A stretch of 64,000 bases of DNA. Source: Mycolicibacterium hodleri. Lineage in GTDB: Bacteria > Actinomycetota > Actinomycetes > Mycobacteriales > Mycobacteriaceae. Of the stretch, positions 26,786 through 35,020 are shown piece by piece. Both the position numbers and the translations under genes were made by a program. Where the stretch lies: positions 31,872-95,871 of the forward strand of contig NZ_JACKTL010000059.1 of assembly GCF_025822245.1 (NCBI RefSeq), given 5' to 3'. Within the stretch, counting starts at the first letter, position 1, and the number at the start of each line of letters is the position of its first letter. Under the pieces are notes generated by a model, which did no database searches, was not told the DNA's origin, and was given only the letters and a program-made list of their open reading frames with translations.

Positions 26786-28209
26786 GCCGGCTCCGGCAAC
26801 TGCAGGGACTTGGTCTGCAGGAACTCCTCGAAGCCCGCACGCCCGAGTTCGCGACCGATGCCCGATTTCTTGTAGCCGCCGAAGGGGGCGATCGGGTTGT
26901 ACGCACCACCATTGATGTCGAGCTGACCGGTCTGCACGCCCCGGGCGAACGCGACGGCGGTGTCGGTGTCCTTGGCCCACACGGCACCGGCCAACCCGTA
27001 GGGGGTTCCGTTGGCGATCTCGAGCGCCTCATCTTCCCCGTCGAACGGAATGACCGCGAGGACGGGACCGAACACCTCTTCCTGTCCGAGCTCGGAGTTG
27101 GGGTCAACGTCGGCGAATACCGTTGGAGCAAGGAAGTATCCGACGTCTCGAACCTGTTCGGCACCCCCCGTGAGAAGCCGTGCACCGTCGCGCTGGGCGC
27201 GCTCGATGAAACCCCTCACCGACCTGAACTGCGATGCCGAGGCCGACGGTCCGATGCGGGTGGCCGGATCCCAGGGATCCCCGACGGTGTAGCGCGCGAC
27301 GGCAGCTTCGATGAGATCGAGTGCCTCGCCGTACTGGGATCGCGCAACGAGCATCCGCGTCCACGCCATGCAGGTCTGGCCGCCGTTGAGGAATGCGTTG
27401 CCCACCCCAACCTTGACCGCCGTCTTCAGGTCGGCACCCTCGAGGATGACGTTGGCCGACTTGCCGCCGAGTTCCAGCGCTACCTTCTTCACTGCGCGCC
27501 CGGCCAATTCGGCCACGCGGGCACCGACTCCGGTGGAACCGGTGAAGGACACCATGTCCACGTCGGGGTGCTGAGCGAGGCGTTCACCGATGACTGCGCC
27601 GGGGCCCGACACCAGGTTGAGCACGCCAGGAGGGAGACCGGCTTCGTTGACGGCGTCGGCGAACTCGAATACCGACAGGGGGGCTTCGTTGCTGGGCTTG
27701 AGCACCACGGTGCAGCCGGCGGCGATCGCCGGAAGCACCTTGGCGACCACCTGGTAGAGCGGGTAGTTCCATGGCGTGATGGCACCGACCACCCCGTAGG
27801 GCTCGCGCAAGACCAGCGAATTGCCCACTCGCTCTTCGAATTCGAAGGAGTCAAGAACCTTGGCGAAGCCACGGGCCACCGCAAGGGGCACCTGCGTCTG
27901 GACGCCCTGGGCGATGCGCACCGGAGCGCCCATCTCGGCGGTGATGGCCTCGGCGATCTCGGGCAGCCGCTTCTCCATCGCGGCGATGACGGTGGCGACC
28001 CGCTCGCGTCGCTCCGCGATCGTGACCAACGGGTCGAAGGCGTCCGTTGCTGCGGCAACCGCGGCGTCGACGTCCGCGACCGTGCCCGCAGGCACGCTTC
28101 CGATGACCCGCTCGGTGGCCGGATCGACGACCTCGATCGTGTCGCGGCCGTCCGAATTCATCCACTGCCCGTTGAGGAGTAGAGCGGTGCGCGTGTAGTC
28201 GTTGATCAT
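26782..28209 (-). CDS. NAD-dependent aldehyde dehydrogenase
   Basis: A 475-residue aldehyde dehydrogenase: ITPWNYPLYQ (NAD site), SFTGSTGVGARV, catalytic Glu in ALELGGKSANV (about residue 250) and nucleophile Cys in NGGQTCMAW (about 283), and the final FGGYKKSGIGRELG. It oxidises an aldehyde to a carboxylic acid. Placed between an alcohol dehydrogenase and beta-oxidation genes, it fits the oxidation of a terminal alcohol to an acid before CoA activation by the FadD of the same operon. Both ends are tight: 43 bases after the alcohol dehydrogenase and a four-base overlap with the hydratase gene. Confidence 0.88.
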   Translation of the reverse strand: MINDYTRTALLLNGQWMNSDGRDTIEVVDPATERVIGSVPAGTVADVDAAVAAATDAFDPLVTIAERRERVATVIAAMEKRLPEIAEAITAEMGAPVRIAQGVQTQVPLAVARGFAKVLDSFEFEERVGNSLVLREPYGVVGAITPWNYPLYQVVAKVLPAIAAGCTVVLKPSNEAPLSVFEFADAVNEAGLPPGVLNLVSGPGAVIGERLAQHPDVDMVSFTGSTGVGARVAELAGRAVKKVALELGGKSANVILEGADLKTAVKVGVGNAFLNGGQTCMAWTRMLVARSQYGEALDLIEAAVARYTVGDPWDPATRIGPSASASQFRSVRGFIERAQRDGARLLTGGAEQVRDVGYFLAPTVFADVDPNSELGQEEVFGPVLAVIPFDGEDEALEIANGTPYGLAGAVWAKDTDTAVAFARGVQTGQLDINGGAYNPIAPFGGYKKSGIGRELGRAGFEEFLQTKSLQLPEPA

Positions 28210-28252
28210 CGTCCTCGTAGCTCTCGGTGGGTAATCGGCTTCGTCAGCAGGT

Positions 28253-29359
28253 TCAGGGCACGATCGCTGCGCGTACGTCGCGCTTGCCCTCTGCGGCGGC
28301 GAAGGCCTCGTTGATGTCGTCGAGCGAATAGCTGGCGGCGGCGAGGCGGTCCAGCGGGAGGGTATGTTGATGCTGCGCGAGGAACGTCAGCGCGCGGGAT
28401 AGGACGGCGGGGTCGTAGAGCGAGACCCCGACCATCGTCTTGTTGCCGAAGACGAACCGCGACGGATCGAAGTCGAAGGTCTTGCCCATGTTGATGTTGC
28501 CGATCTCCACGTATCGGCCAAACTGACCGAGCATCTGAAGACCCTCCTCGATGGCCGACGGGTGCCCTACGACCTCCACGACCACGTCGGCGCCCTGGCC
28601 GTCGGTGAGCGCGCGGACGGCCTTGATTCGCTCCTTCGGTGTTGCCGCGGCGTTGAGGTCGACGACGGCGTCCGCGCCGAAGGCGGTGGCGAGTTCCAGA
28701 CGTTCCGGCACGCCGTCGATGGCGATGACCCGTCCTGCGCCGCGGGCCTTGGCGACCGCGACGGCATAGAGCCCCAGTGCGCCGGCGCCCTGCACCACGA
28801 CGTGCTCACCGAGCTGCTGATCGACCCGCTCGAGTCCGTACATCACCTGTGACAGAGCGCAATTGGCGCCAGCGGCAACGTCGTCGGAGATGGTGTCGGG
28901 CACGGTGTAGACGACGGCTCCCGCCGGAAGGAGGAAGTAGTCGCCGTAACCGCCCACGAAGTAGGGCGGCTCATCGGCACGCCCCAGCATCGCCATCTTG
29001 AGGTTCAGGCACGCATTGCGCCGGCCGGCCAGGCAGTTGCGGCAGGTGTGGCAGGAGAAGAAGTACGGAAACACCACCCGAGTGCCGACGTCGAGTGGCG
29101 AACCATTGGAATCGGCGGTGACGCCGTCCCCGAGCGCCTCCACCGCGCCGACCATCTCGTGTCCCAACACCGTGGGTAATTGACCCCCGAGACCGCGGGT
29201 GGCGAAGGTCCCGTGCCAGGCATGGACGTCCGAGCCGCAGATGTTGGCCCGGATCACCCTGATGAGGATCTGACCGGCAGCGACTTCTGGCAAACTCACC
29301 GTCTCGACCTGAAACGGTGTGCCCGGCGCGTCGAACCGCGCGATGCGTCCCTTGTACAC
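28253..29359 (-). CDS. zinc-dependent alcohol dehydrogenase
   Basis: A 368-residue MDR-family alcohol dehydrogenase. Catalytic zinc ligands appear in NICGSDVHAWHG and GHEMVG; the structural zinc Cys set is CHTCRNCLAGRRNAC; the NAD fold is VQGAGALGLYAVAVAKA. It oxidises an alcohol to an aldehyde or ketone using NAD(P). It is the second gene of the FadD operon, directly before aldehyde dehydrogenase, so consecutive alcohol and aldehyde oxidation is likely. GTG start with GAGAGGA about eleven bases upstream. Confidence 0.85.
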   Translation of the reverse strand: MYKGRIARFDAPGTPFQVETVSLPEVAAGQILIRVIRANICGSDVHAWHGTFATRGLGGQLPTVLGHEMVGAVEALGDGVTADSNGSPLDVGTRVVFPYFFSCHTCRNCLAGRRNACLNLKMAMLGRADEPPYFVGGYGDYFLLPAGAVVYTVPDTISDDVAAGANCALSQVMYGLERVDQQLGEHVVVQGAGALGLYAVAVAKARGAGRVIAIDGVPERLELATAFGADAVVDLNAAATPKERIKAVRALTDGQGADVVVEVVGHPSAIEEGLQMLGQFGRYVEIGNINMGKTFDFDPSRFVFGNKTMVGVSLYDPAVLSRALTFLAQHQHTLPLDRLAAASYSLDDINEAFAAAEGKRDVRAAIVP

Positions 29360-29374
29360 GACGTGAAATTCCTC

Positions 29375-30970
29375 TCAGTGGCGGGTGGATTCGAGGGCGA
29401 ACCGCTCCCGCAGCGTCCTCTTGAGCAGCTTGCCGCTCGGGTTCTTCGGTAGTTCGTCGACGAAGAAGACGTTCTTCGGGGTCTTGAACCCGGCGAGTTC
29501 GGCGCGGCAGTGAAGGAGGATGTCGTCCTCGGTCGGGGTCAGTCCCTCGCGAAGGACGACGGCGGCCACCACGGCCTCCACCCACACCGGATGCGGCAGC
29601 CCGAACACGGCGGCCTCCTGCACCCCGGGATGACGGTAGAGCACCTCTTCGACCTCGCGGCTGGCCACATTCTCCCCGCCGGTCTTGATCATGTCCTTCT
29701 TGCGGTCCACGACGTGCAGTAGGCCGTGCTCGTCATAGAAGCCGAGGTCCCCGGAATGGAACCAGCCGCCGTCGAATGCCTCGGCCGTCTTGACCGGATC
29801 ATCGAGATAACCCAGCATCAGATGCGGGCTGCGATGGGCGATTTCACCGACCGTCCCGACCGGAACCGGGACGTTGTCCTCGTCGAGAATCGTGGTCTCG
29901 ACGTTGACGACCGGCCGGCCGGCCGCTCCGGCATGAGCGTCCTGCTCGTCGGGTCCCAGTGCCGAGGCCAGTGGCGCCATCTCGGTCTGACCGTAGAAGT
30001 TCCACAGCCTCAGCTGGGGCAGCCGCTCGCGGATCTCGCCGAGGATCTCGACTGGCATCGCCGAGGCTCCGTAGTACCCGTTGCGCAGAGTCGACAGATC
30101 GACGTCGTCGAAGATCGGGCTGCGCAACAGGCTGATCCACACCGTCGGCGGCGCAAAGTAATTGGTGACACCGTGGCGTTCGATCGTGCGCAGCACCAGT
30201 TCGGGGTCGGGCTTGGCGACGATGATGCTGGTGGCGCCAAGGTAGATGTCGGTGGCGAGGAAGTTGTCCAGCTGGGCGCAGTGATAGAGCGGCAGCGAAT
30301 GCACCTCGACGTCGTCGCCGGTCATCGCTCCGGCGGCGATGGTGCTGACGTATTGCCACATCAGGCTACGGCTGCTGTGCATCACGGCCTTGGGCCGCGA
30401 TTCGGTGCCGCTGGTGTACATCAACCGCACCAGTTGGTCGTCGTCGACGTCGGGGTTGGGTGTCTCGCTGGTGGTTTCCATCCATTGCGCGAAGTCGTCC
30501 CATCCGGCCGGCGCGATCTGTCCGACCGGTACCAGGGCAGCCCGGGTGGTGACTGCACCGCCGAGGTGCATCGCCTGCTCGGCCACCGGTGTCAGGGCGG
30601 ATTCGACGATCAGCCCGCTGACCTTGCTGTGGTCCAGGATGAAGCCGATCTCCTGGGCGGTGAGCATGAAGTTGATCGGTACGAGCACCACTGCTGCTCT
30701 CGCCGTGGCGAACGCCAGGACCGCGTATTGCCAACAATTTCGAGCGAGCAGACCGACGCGGTCGCCCGGTGCCAACCCGTGGTCGGACAGTGCGGCGGCT
30801 GCCCGGCTGACCAGGTGGTCGAACTCCGCGAAGGTCAGCATGACATCCCCGTCGATGATCGCGACCTTGTCGGGTTGGCGGCGTGCCGATCGTCGGGGAA
30901 TGTCGCCGAGACCGTTCTGGCGAGCCCGCGCGATCAGGGCGTTCGTCTCGCCATCGTGCGCATGCTGCAT
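29375..30970 (-). CDS. acyl-CoA synthetase (FadD type)
   Basis: A 531-residue AMP-forming acyl-CoA ligase: P-loop YTSGTESRPKAVMHS, YGQTEMAPLA, hinge GWFHSGDLGFYDEHG with IDRKK-like VVDRKKDMIKTGGENVASREVE, and C-terminal catalytic Lys in NPSGKLLKR. It activates a carboxylic acid to its CoA ester via an adenylate. It heads an operon with alcohol and aldehyde dehydrogenases, hydratase and two FadEs, so its substrate is probably the acid made by those dehydrogenases. The ATG at 30970 is preferred because a TAGTGT box lies seven bases upstream; the frame upstream of it reads as antisense to the monooxygenase gene. Confidence 0.88.
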   Translation of the reverse strand: MQHAHDGETNALIARARQNGLGDIPRRSARRQPDKVAIIDGDVMLTFAEFDHLVSRAAAALSDHGLAPGDRVGLLARNCWQYAVLAFATARAAVVLVPINFMLTAQEIGFILDHSKVSGLIVESALTPVAEQAMHLGGAVTTRAALVPVGQIAPAGWDDFAQWMETTSETPNPDVDDDQLVRLMYTSGTESRPKAVMHSSRSLMWQYVSTIAAGAMTGDDVEVHSLPLYHCAQLDNFLATDIYLGATSIIVAKPDPELVLRTIERHGVTNYFAPPTVWISLLRSPIFDDVDLSTLRNGYYGASAMPVEILGEIRERLPQLRLWNFYGQTEMAPLASALGPDEQDAHAGAAGRPVVNVETTILDEDNVPVPVGTVGEIAHRSPHLMLGYLDDPVKTAEAFDGGWFHSGDLGFYDEHGLLHVVDRKKDMIKTGGENVASREVEEVLYRHPGVQEAAVFGLPHPVWVEAVVAAVVLREGLTPTEDDILLHCRAELAGFKTPKNVFFVDELPKNPSGKLLKRTLRERFALESTRH

Positions 30971-30977
30971 GGGGCGA

Positions 30978-30983
30978 ACACTA
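30978..30983 (-). promoter_or_regulatory. -10 box of the fadD operon, leaderless start
   Basis: Minus-strand TAGTGT fits TAnnnT and is followed by seven bases (TCGCCCC) before the ATG at 30970. There is no ribosome binding site. The same TAGTGTTCG precedes the gene at 36343-36687. Confidence 0.5.
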
Positions 30984-31057
30984 GAGGCGTTGTCCGGGTT
31001 GATCGGATCGCCTCCCACTGAGTAGGCATCGCGATCTCCGTGCAGCCCAGGCTCTCC

Positions 31058-31063
31058 GATACT
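31058..31063 (+). promoter_or_regulatory. -10 box of the 31071 monooxygenase, leaderless start
   Basis: GATACT resembles the -10 consensus and ends seven bases before the ATG at 31071. With the divergent box at 30978 it gives back-to-back leaderless promoters in a 100-base gap. Confidence 0.4.
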
Positions 31064-31070
31064 CGGTGCC

Positions 31071-32996
31071 ATGACCACCGCCTCTCCGATCGATGCCGAG
31101 CTGATCGCCGACACGGACCCCGACGAGCTCCGGGCCAATCTGTTGCTGGCCGACTCGGGTGTCTTGGTGGCAGTGCTGGCGCAGCTCACCGGTGACTCAT
31201 CGGTGGTCGACGAGTTCGGGCCGAAGATCACCTACGTGCCCGACCCGCCCGAACGTGCCGGCGTCACCGACGCCGACACTGCGGCCAGGTTGGCCGACGC
31301 CATAGTGGACGCGTTGCGCGCCGCGTCTTCGTCCGAGACGATCCCGGAGGTGGACCTCGCATCCTTCACCCGGCTGGTGCCGGTCGTGCTCGGATCGGAG
31401 GTCGATGACGAACAAGTGCCACTTCTGTTCGAGCAGAGTGGTTTCCGGCCATTCACACCAACGCTTCCGCGCACCACGGCCATCCCCAGCACGATGACCG
31501 TGGCGATCATCGGTGCGGGCCTCGCCGGCATCAACGCCGCACTCAGCGCCGCCGAAGCCGGGGTTACCTATGAGATCTTCGAACGCAACGCCGAGGTCGG
31601 TGGCACCTGGCTCACCACGAAGTACCCCGGTATCGGGGTGGACACCCCGTCGGCCTACTACTCGCTGTCGCGTGAGGTGAACCCCGGCTGGAGCAACTAC
31701 TACCCACAGGGCGCGGAGTACCAGGCCTACCTGGTGGCGCTGGCCGACAAACACCGGCTGCGTGAGCACACCCGCTTCGAGACCGAGGTAGAAGCCCTGT
31801 GGTGGGACGAGGAGCAGCAGCACTGGCAGATCCACTCCGTCTCGGCGGACGGCACCCGCGAGATCAGTCATGCCACCGTCGTCGTCACCGCCGCCGGGTA
31901 CCTGAACCGGCCCCGGTGGCCCGATCTGCCGGGCCGAGACACGTTTGCCGGCACCAGCGTTCACTCCGCACTGTGGGACCCCGAGCTCGACCTCACTGGT
32001 AAGCGGGTGGCGATCATCGGCGCCGGTTGCACCGCCGTGCAGATCGTCGACGCCTGCGTCGATCAGGTCGAGCACCTCACGGTGTTCCAGCGCCAGCCCC
32101 ACTGGGTAGCACCGCGAAAGCGACTGACTGACGACGTCCCCGAGCACCGTCGATACCTGGGCAGCCGACTGCCGCACTACACGAAGTGGCACCGCCTGAA
32201 GTCCTACTGGGGTACCGCGGACAACAACTACCCGATCATCCTTCAGGACGAGGAATGGTCGAAGACCCATCTGTCGATATCGCCCGCCAACGACGTCCTT
32301 CTGCAGATGTGCCAGCAGTACATCGCCCAAACCTTCGGCGCCGACTCGGAGTTGGCGAAGAAGGTGACGCCCGACTTCGCGCCCTACGGCAAGCGCATCA
32401 TCCGCGATCCCGGCGGCTACTACGCTGCGCTGACCCGCGACCACGTCGACGTCGAGGCAACCGAACCCGCCAGCGTGAACGCCAGCGGCATCGTCACCCA
32501 AGATGGTCGCCAACTCGATCTCGACGTCATCATCTATGCCACCGGGTATCACCTGGACTTCCTCTCCACCGTGGACATCCGCGGTCGTGACGGAATCGCG
32601 CTGGCCGACGTGTGGGGCGACAGCCCGCGGTCCTACCGCGGTGGCACGGTCCCCGGCTTTCCGAACCTGTTCGTCAACTCGGCGCCGAATTACAGCCCCG
32701 GGCACGGTGCCGGTGCGAACTTCGCCATGGAAGTGCTGTCGCACTACGTCATCGAATGCCTGCAGTTGATGGCGTTGCGTGGCGCCCGCACCATCGAGGT
32801 CACCGAGAAGGCCTACCGGGAGTACGTCGAGTCGATCGACGAAGCGATGGCGCGCACGGTGTGGTGTCACACGCCCAATGCGCATACCTACTACCGCTCC
32901 GGGTCTGGCCGCGTCGTCGTGGCCACACCGTTTCGCCTCGTCGACCTGTGGAGCGAGCACCGGGCGCCCGTCGAAGAGGACTTCCTGCTGCGATGA
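31071..32996 (+). CDS. Baeyer-Villiger-type flavin monooxygenase
   Basis: A 641-residue class B flavoprotein monooxygenase. After a 140-residue N-terminal extension come the FAD fold (VAIIGAGLAGINAALSAAEA), GGTWLTTKYPGIGVDTPSAYYS, the BVMO fingerprint FxGxxxHxxxW (FAGTSVHSALW) and the NADPH fold (VAIIGAGCTAVQIV). Such enzymes insert oxygen next to a ketone to make an ester or lactone. The N-terminal extension is found in the longer mycobacterial BVMO type. It overlaps the SDR downstream by four bases, which suggests SDR makes or uses the ketone. No ribosome binding site; probable leaderless start. Confidence 0.85.
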   Translation: MTTASPIDAELIADTDPDELRANLLLADSGVLVAVLAQLTGDSSVVDEFGPKITYVPDPPERAGVTDADTAARLADAIVDALRAASSSETIPEVDLASFTRLVPVVLGSEVDDEQVPLLFEQSGFRPFTPTLPRTTAIPSTMTVAIIGAGLAGINAALSAAEAGVTYEIFERNAEVGGTWLTTKYPGIGVDTPSAYYSLSREVNPGWSNYYPQGAEYQAYLVALADKHRLREHTRFETEVEALWWDEEQQHWQIHSVSADGTREISHATVVVTAAGYLNRPRWPDLPGRDTFAGTSVHSALWDPELDLTGKRVAIIGAGCTAVQIVDACVDQVEHLTVFQRQPHWVAPRKRLTDDVPEHRRYLGSRLPHYTKWHRLKSYWGTADNNYPIILQDEEWSKTHLSISPANDVLLQMCQQYIAQTFGADSELAKKVTPDFAPYGKRIIRDPGGYYAALTRDHVDVEATEPASVNASGIVTQDGRQLDLDVIIYATGYHLDFLSTVDIRGRDGIALADVWGDSPRSYRGGTVPGFPNLFVNSAPNYSPGHGAGANFAMEVLSHYVIECLQLMALRGARTIEVTEKAYREYVESIDEAMARTVWCHTPNAHTYYRSGSGRVVVATPFRLVDLWSEHRAPVEEDFLLR

Positions 32997-33880
32997 GTCG
33001 AAAGTTAGTTGGCAGAACCGCATTGGTGACGGGCAGTAGCCGGGGGATCGGGCGCGCGATTGCGCAACGGCTGTCCGCCGAGGGGGCGACCGTCGTGGTG
33101 ACGGCGCGGTCGCACACGCCGTCTCCGTCGATCCGCGGGGGAGACACGACGGCGTTGCCCGGCACGATCGGGGAGACCGTCGCCCTGATCGAGAAGGCGG
33201 GCGGCCGGGCGATCGGAGTCGCGGCCGACCTCGAAGACGCCGGGCAGCGGGACAACCTCGTCGATCGCGTGCTCGATGAGACCGGACGTATCGACATTCT
33301 GGTCAACAACGCAGGATTCGCCGACTACTCGGTGATCGAGGACATGACCGATGAGACGTTCACCCGCACCCTGGAGCACTACCTGCGGACCCCGTTCGTG
33401 CTGATCCGCGCTGCGATCCCGCAGATGGCAAAGCAGGGTGCGGGCTGGATCGTCAACATCGGTTCGGTCACCGGCGTTGCCCCGGTTCGGCCCTACCGCG
33501 ACTACAACAAGACCGCCGGCGACGTCATCTATGCCTCGGCGAAGGCGGCCCTGCATCGGTTCACCCAGGGTGTGGCCGCCGAGGTGCTCGACGCGAACAT
33601 CGCCGTCAACTGCGTGGGCCCGTCGTCGGCAATCCGAACACCCGGTGCGGCGCAACTGATTCCGGACGACTTTCCGACCGAACCGGTGGAGTACCTCGCG
33701 GAGACCGTGTTGGCCATGTGTCACCTGCCCGCTGCCGAGCGGACCGGTCTGGTGGCGTTCAGCCTGCACTACCCGTGGTCTCAGCAGCTGCCCGTCCACA
33801 CCCTCGACGGTCATACGGTGCTACCCGCGCTCGAACCGTCGGCGACGGCCAATCCCAACATCCTGCCCGCGGGTCTGTAA
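32993..33880 (+). CDS. short-chain dehydrogenase/reductase
   Basis: A 295-residue SDR: TGSSRGIGRAIA, TARSHTPSPS (an Arg after strand 2, favouring NADP), VNNAGFADYS, and Tyr-Lys in IYASAKAALHR. A loop of about 15 residues after strand 2 (SIRGGDTTALPGTIGETV) is longer than usual and is seen in a subset of actinobacterial SDRs. The ATG overlaps the monooxygenase stop (ATGA), so both are made from one message. It probably interconverts a hydroxyl and keto group on the monooxygenase substrate. Confidence 0.8.
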   Translation: MSRKLVGRTALVTGSSRGIGRAIAQRLSAEGATVVVTARSHTPSPSIRGGDTTALPGTIGETVALIEKAGGRAIGVAADLEDAGQRDNLVDRVLDETGRIDILVNNAGFADYSVIEDMTDETFTRTLEHYLRTPFVLIRAAIPQMAKQGAGWIVNIGSVTGVAPVRPYRDYNKTAGDVIYASAKAALHRFTQGVAAEVLDANIAVNCVGPSSAIRTPGAAQLIPDDFPTEPVEYLAETVLAMCHLPAAERTGLVAFSLHYPWSQQLPVHTLDGHTVLPALEPSATANPNILPAGL

Positions 33881-33884
33881 CGCG

Positions 33885-33944
33885 CCGAAAGTACGGTTGT
33901 CGTGCACATCGTCCGAGAGCGACCGCGGACAACCGTACCTTCGG
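33885..33944. terminator. bidirectional hairpin terminator
   Basis: A 17-base stem with one mismatch (CCGAAAGTACGGTTGTC at 33885-33901, GACAACCGTACCTTCGG at 33928-33944) encloses a 26-base loop. It fills the gap between the convergent SDR and 33951-34850 genes and can terminate both. The mismatch becomes a G-U pair in the minus-strand RNA. Confidence 0.75.
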
Positions 33945-33950
33945 CCGCGC

Positions 33951-34850
33951 TCAGACCGTCATGAGCGGAATCCGCTTCATCGCACTTTCGCGTGGGTTGG
34001 GCGCTTCCGCCGCGGCCTCGTGGTTCTGTTCACCCTTGGTATAGGTCCAGACGCAGAAGGGCTCGTTCTGCGCGAACGTGAAATCGGACGGCGGCAGGTT
34101 GATGTCCAGCTTGCAGGTCGGGAAGAACGGCGCCGAGATCCGCTGCTCGAACGTGCAGTTCATCCAGGCGCGCTTGGGTGGGTAGAGGCCCTCGTCGGTG
34201 TACTTCTGCAGAACCTCGCAGCGACGCATGTTCAGCACGACGTAGTCTTCGTTGATGACGATGTACTCGCCCCCGTAACCGAGGGTGCCGTCGATGCTCA
34301 GCACGGCCAACTTCAGGTAGTCCACGACGTGCTCGGGCTCGATCTTGAGCACCTTCGCCAGCTTCGGATATTGGTAGTCGATGATGAGTTCATACATGCC
34401 GGGCAGGCCGAGCCAGACGTCCTCTTCTGGGATGATCTTCGTCCACTGGTCGATGAAGTAGTTGTGGCCCTTGAGGTATTGATCCCAGTACGTCTGAATC
34501 AGCCGAATGAGGGCCTCCTTGTTCAGATCCTCGGTCTGCACGTCGAACGGGATGGCCTGGTATTGAGCATTCTTCCAATCCCACCCGGGTGGGGCGATGA
34601 AGCGCCCCATCGGCATCACCTGACGCATGCCGGCTCTCGACACCTGAGCGGCCACGTCCATGGCCGCGTTGACGCCGACGAACTTGGAGTAGGTGGCGAC
34701 GTGTGCGTAGGGCATGAAGTTCAGGACGTCTTCGAAGACGCGGGCTTGCCCGAGGAGGAAGTCGCGGGAGAAGTCCCCTATGTTGCCGACCTTGCCCATG
34801 AAGTCGTGGGTGTAGTCGTCATAGTTCAATTCGGTTGTCTCGGTGGACAT
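33951..34850 (-). CDS. uncharacterised protein under TetR control
   Basis: A 299-residue soluble protein, rich in aromatic residues, without signal peptide or recognised motif. Notable stretches are GRFIAPPGWDWKNAQYQ, KGHNYFIDQWTKIIPEED, LGYGGEYIVINEDYVVLNMR and a Cys-containing MNCTFEQRISAPFFPTCKL. A strong ribosome binding site (GAGGAGGG) precedes the ATG at 34850. It is divergent from a TetR gene with a perfect palindrome between them, which suggests TetR regulates it and that it handles the TetR ligand. I do not assign a function. Confidence 0.6.
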   Translation of the reverse strand: MSTETTELNYDDYTHDFMGKVGNIGDFSRDFLLGQARVFEDVLNFMPYAHVATYSKFVGVNAAMDVAAQVSRAGMRQVMPMGRFIAPPGWDWKNAQYQAIPFDVQTEDLNKEALIRLIQTYWDQYLKGHNYFIDQWTKIIPEEDVWLGLPGMYELIIDYQYPKLAKVLKIEPEHVVDYLKLAVLSIDGTLGYGGEYIVINEDYVVLNMRRCEVLQKYTDEGLYPPKRAWMNCTFEQRISAPFFPTCKLDINLPPSDFTFAQNEPFCVWTYTKGEQNHEAAAEAPNPRESAMKRIPLMTV

Positions 34851-34924
34851 GTTGGCCCTCCTCTGAGTGGCGGTCGGCTGACTTCGCTGCGGTGGCACCC
34901 CGGGCGAAGGCATAATCTGGCTGT

Positions 34925-34941
34925 CTGTCAGAATCTGACAG
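34925..34941. promoter_or_regulatory. perfect palindromic TetR-type operator
   Basis: CTGTCAGA-A-TCTGACAG is a perfect 17-base palindrome with 8-base arms. It lies 75 bases upstream of the 34850 start and 80 bases upstream of the TetR start, where the TetR protein would be expected to bind and control both genes. Confidence 0.75.
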
Positions 34942-35020
34942 GTGTGACCGTAGTTACAGGTTGTGGCCCGCGGAACGCGGTGTCTCACTGGGTGGACACC
35001 CAACCCTCGAGGAGCTGCAC

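Noticed and set aside
24867..27185. Single 772-residue fusion protein on the minus strand
   Set aside because: The N-terminal half is antisense-like and frame-shifted over the hydratase and aldehyde dehydrogenase genes. Only the part from the ATG at 26009 shows acyl-CoA dehydrogenase content.
31197..33023. Open frame of 608 codons on the minus strand
   Set aside because: Antisense to the monooxygenase and SDR, with no family motif; a product of high GC.
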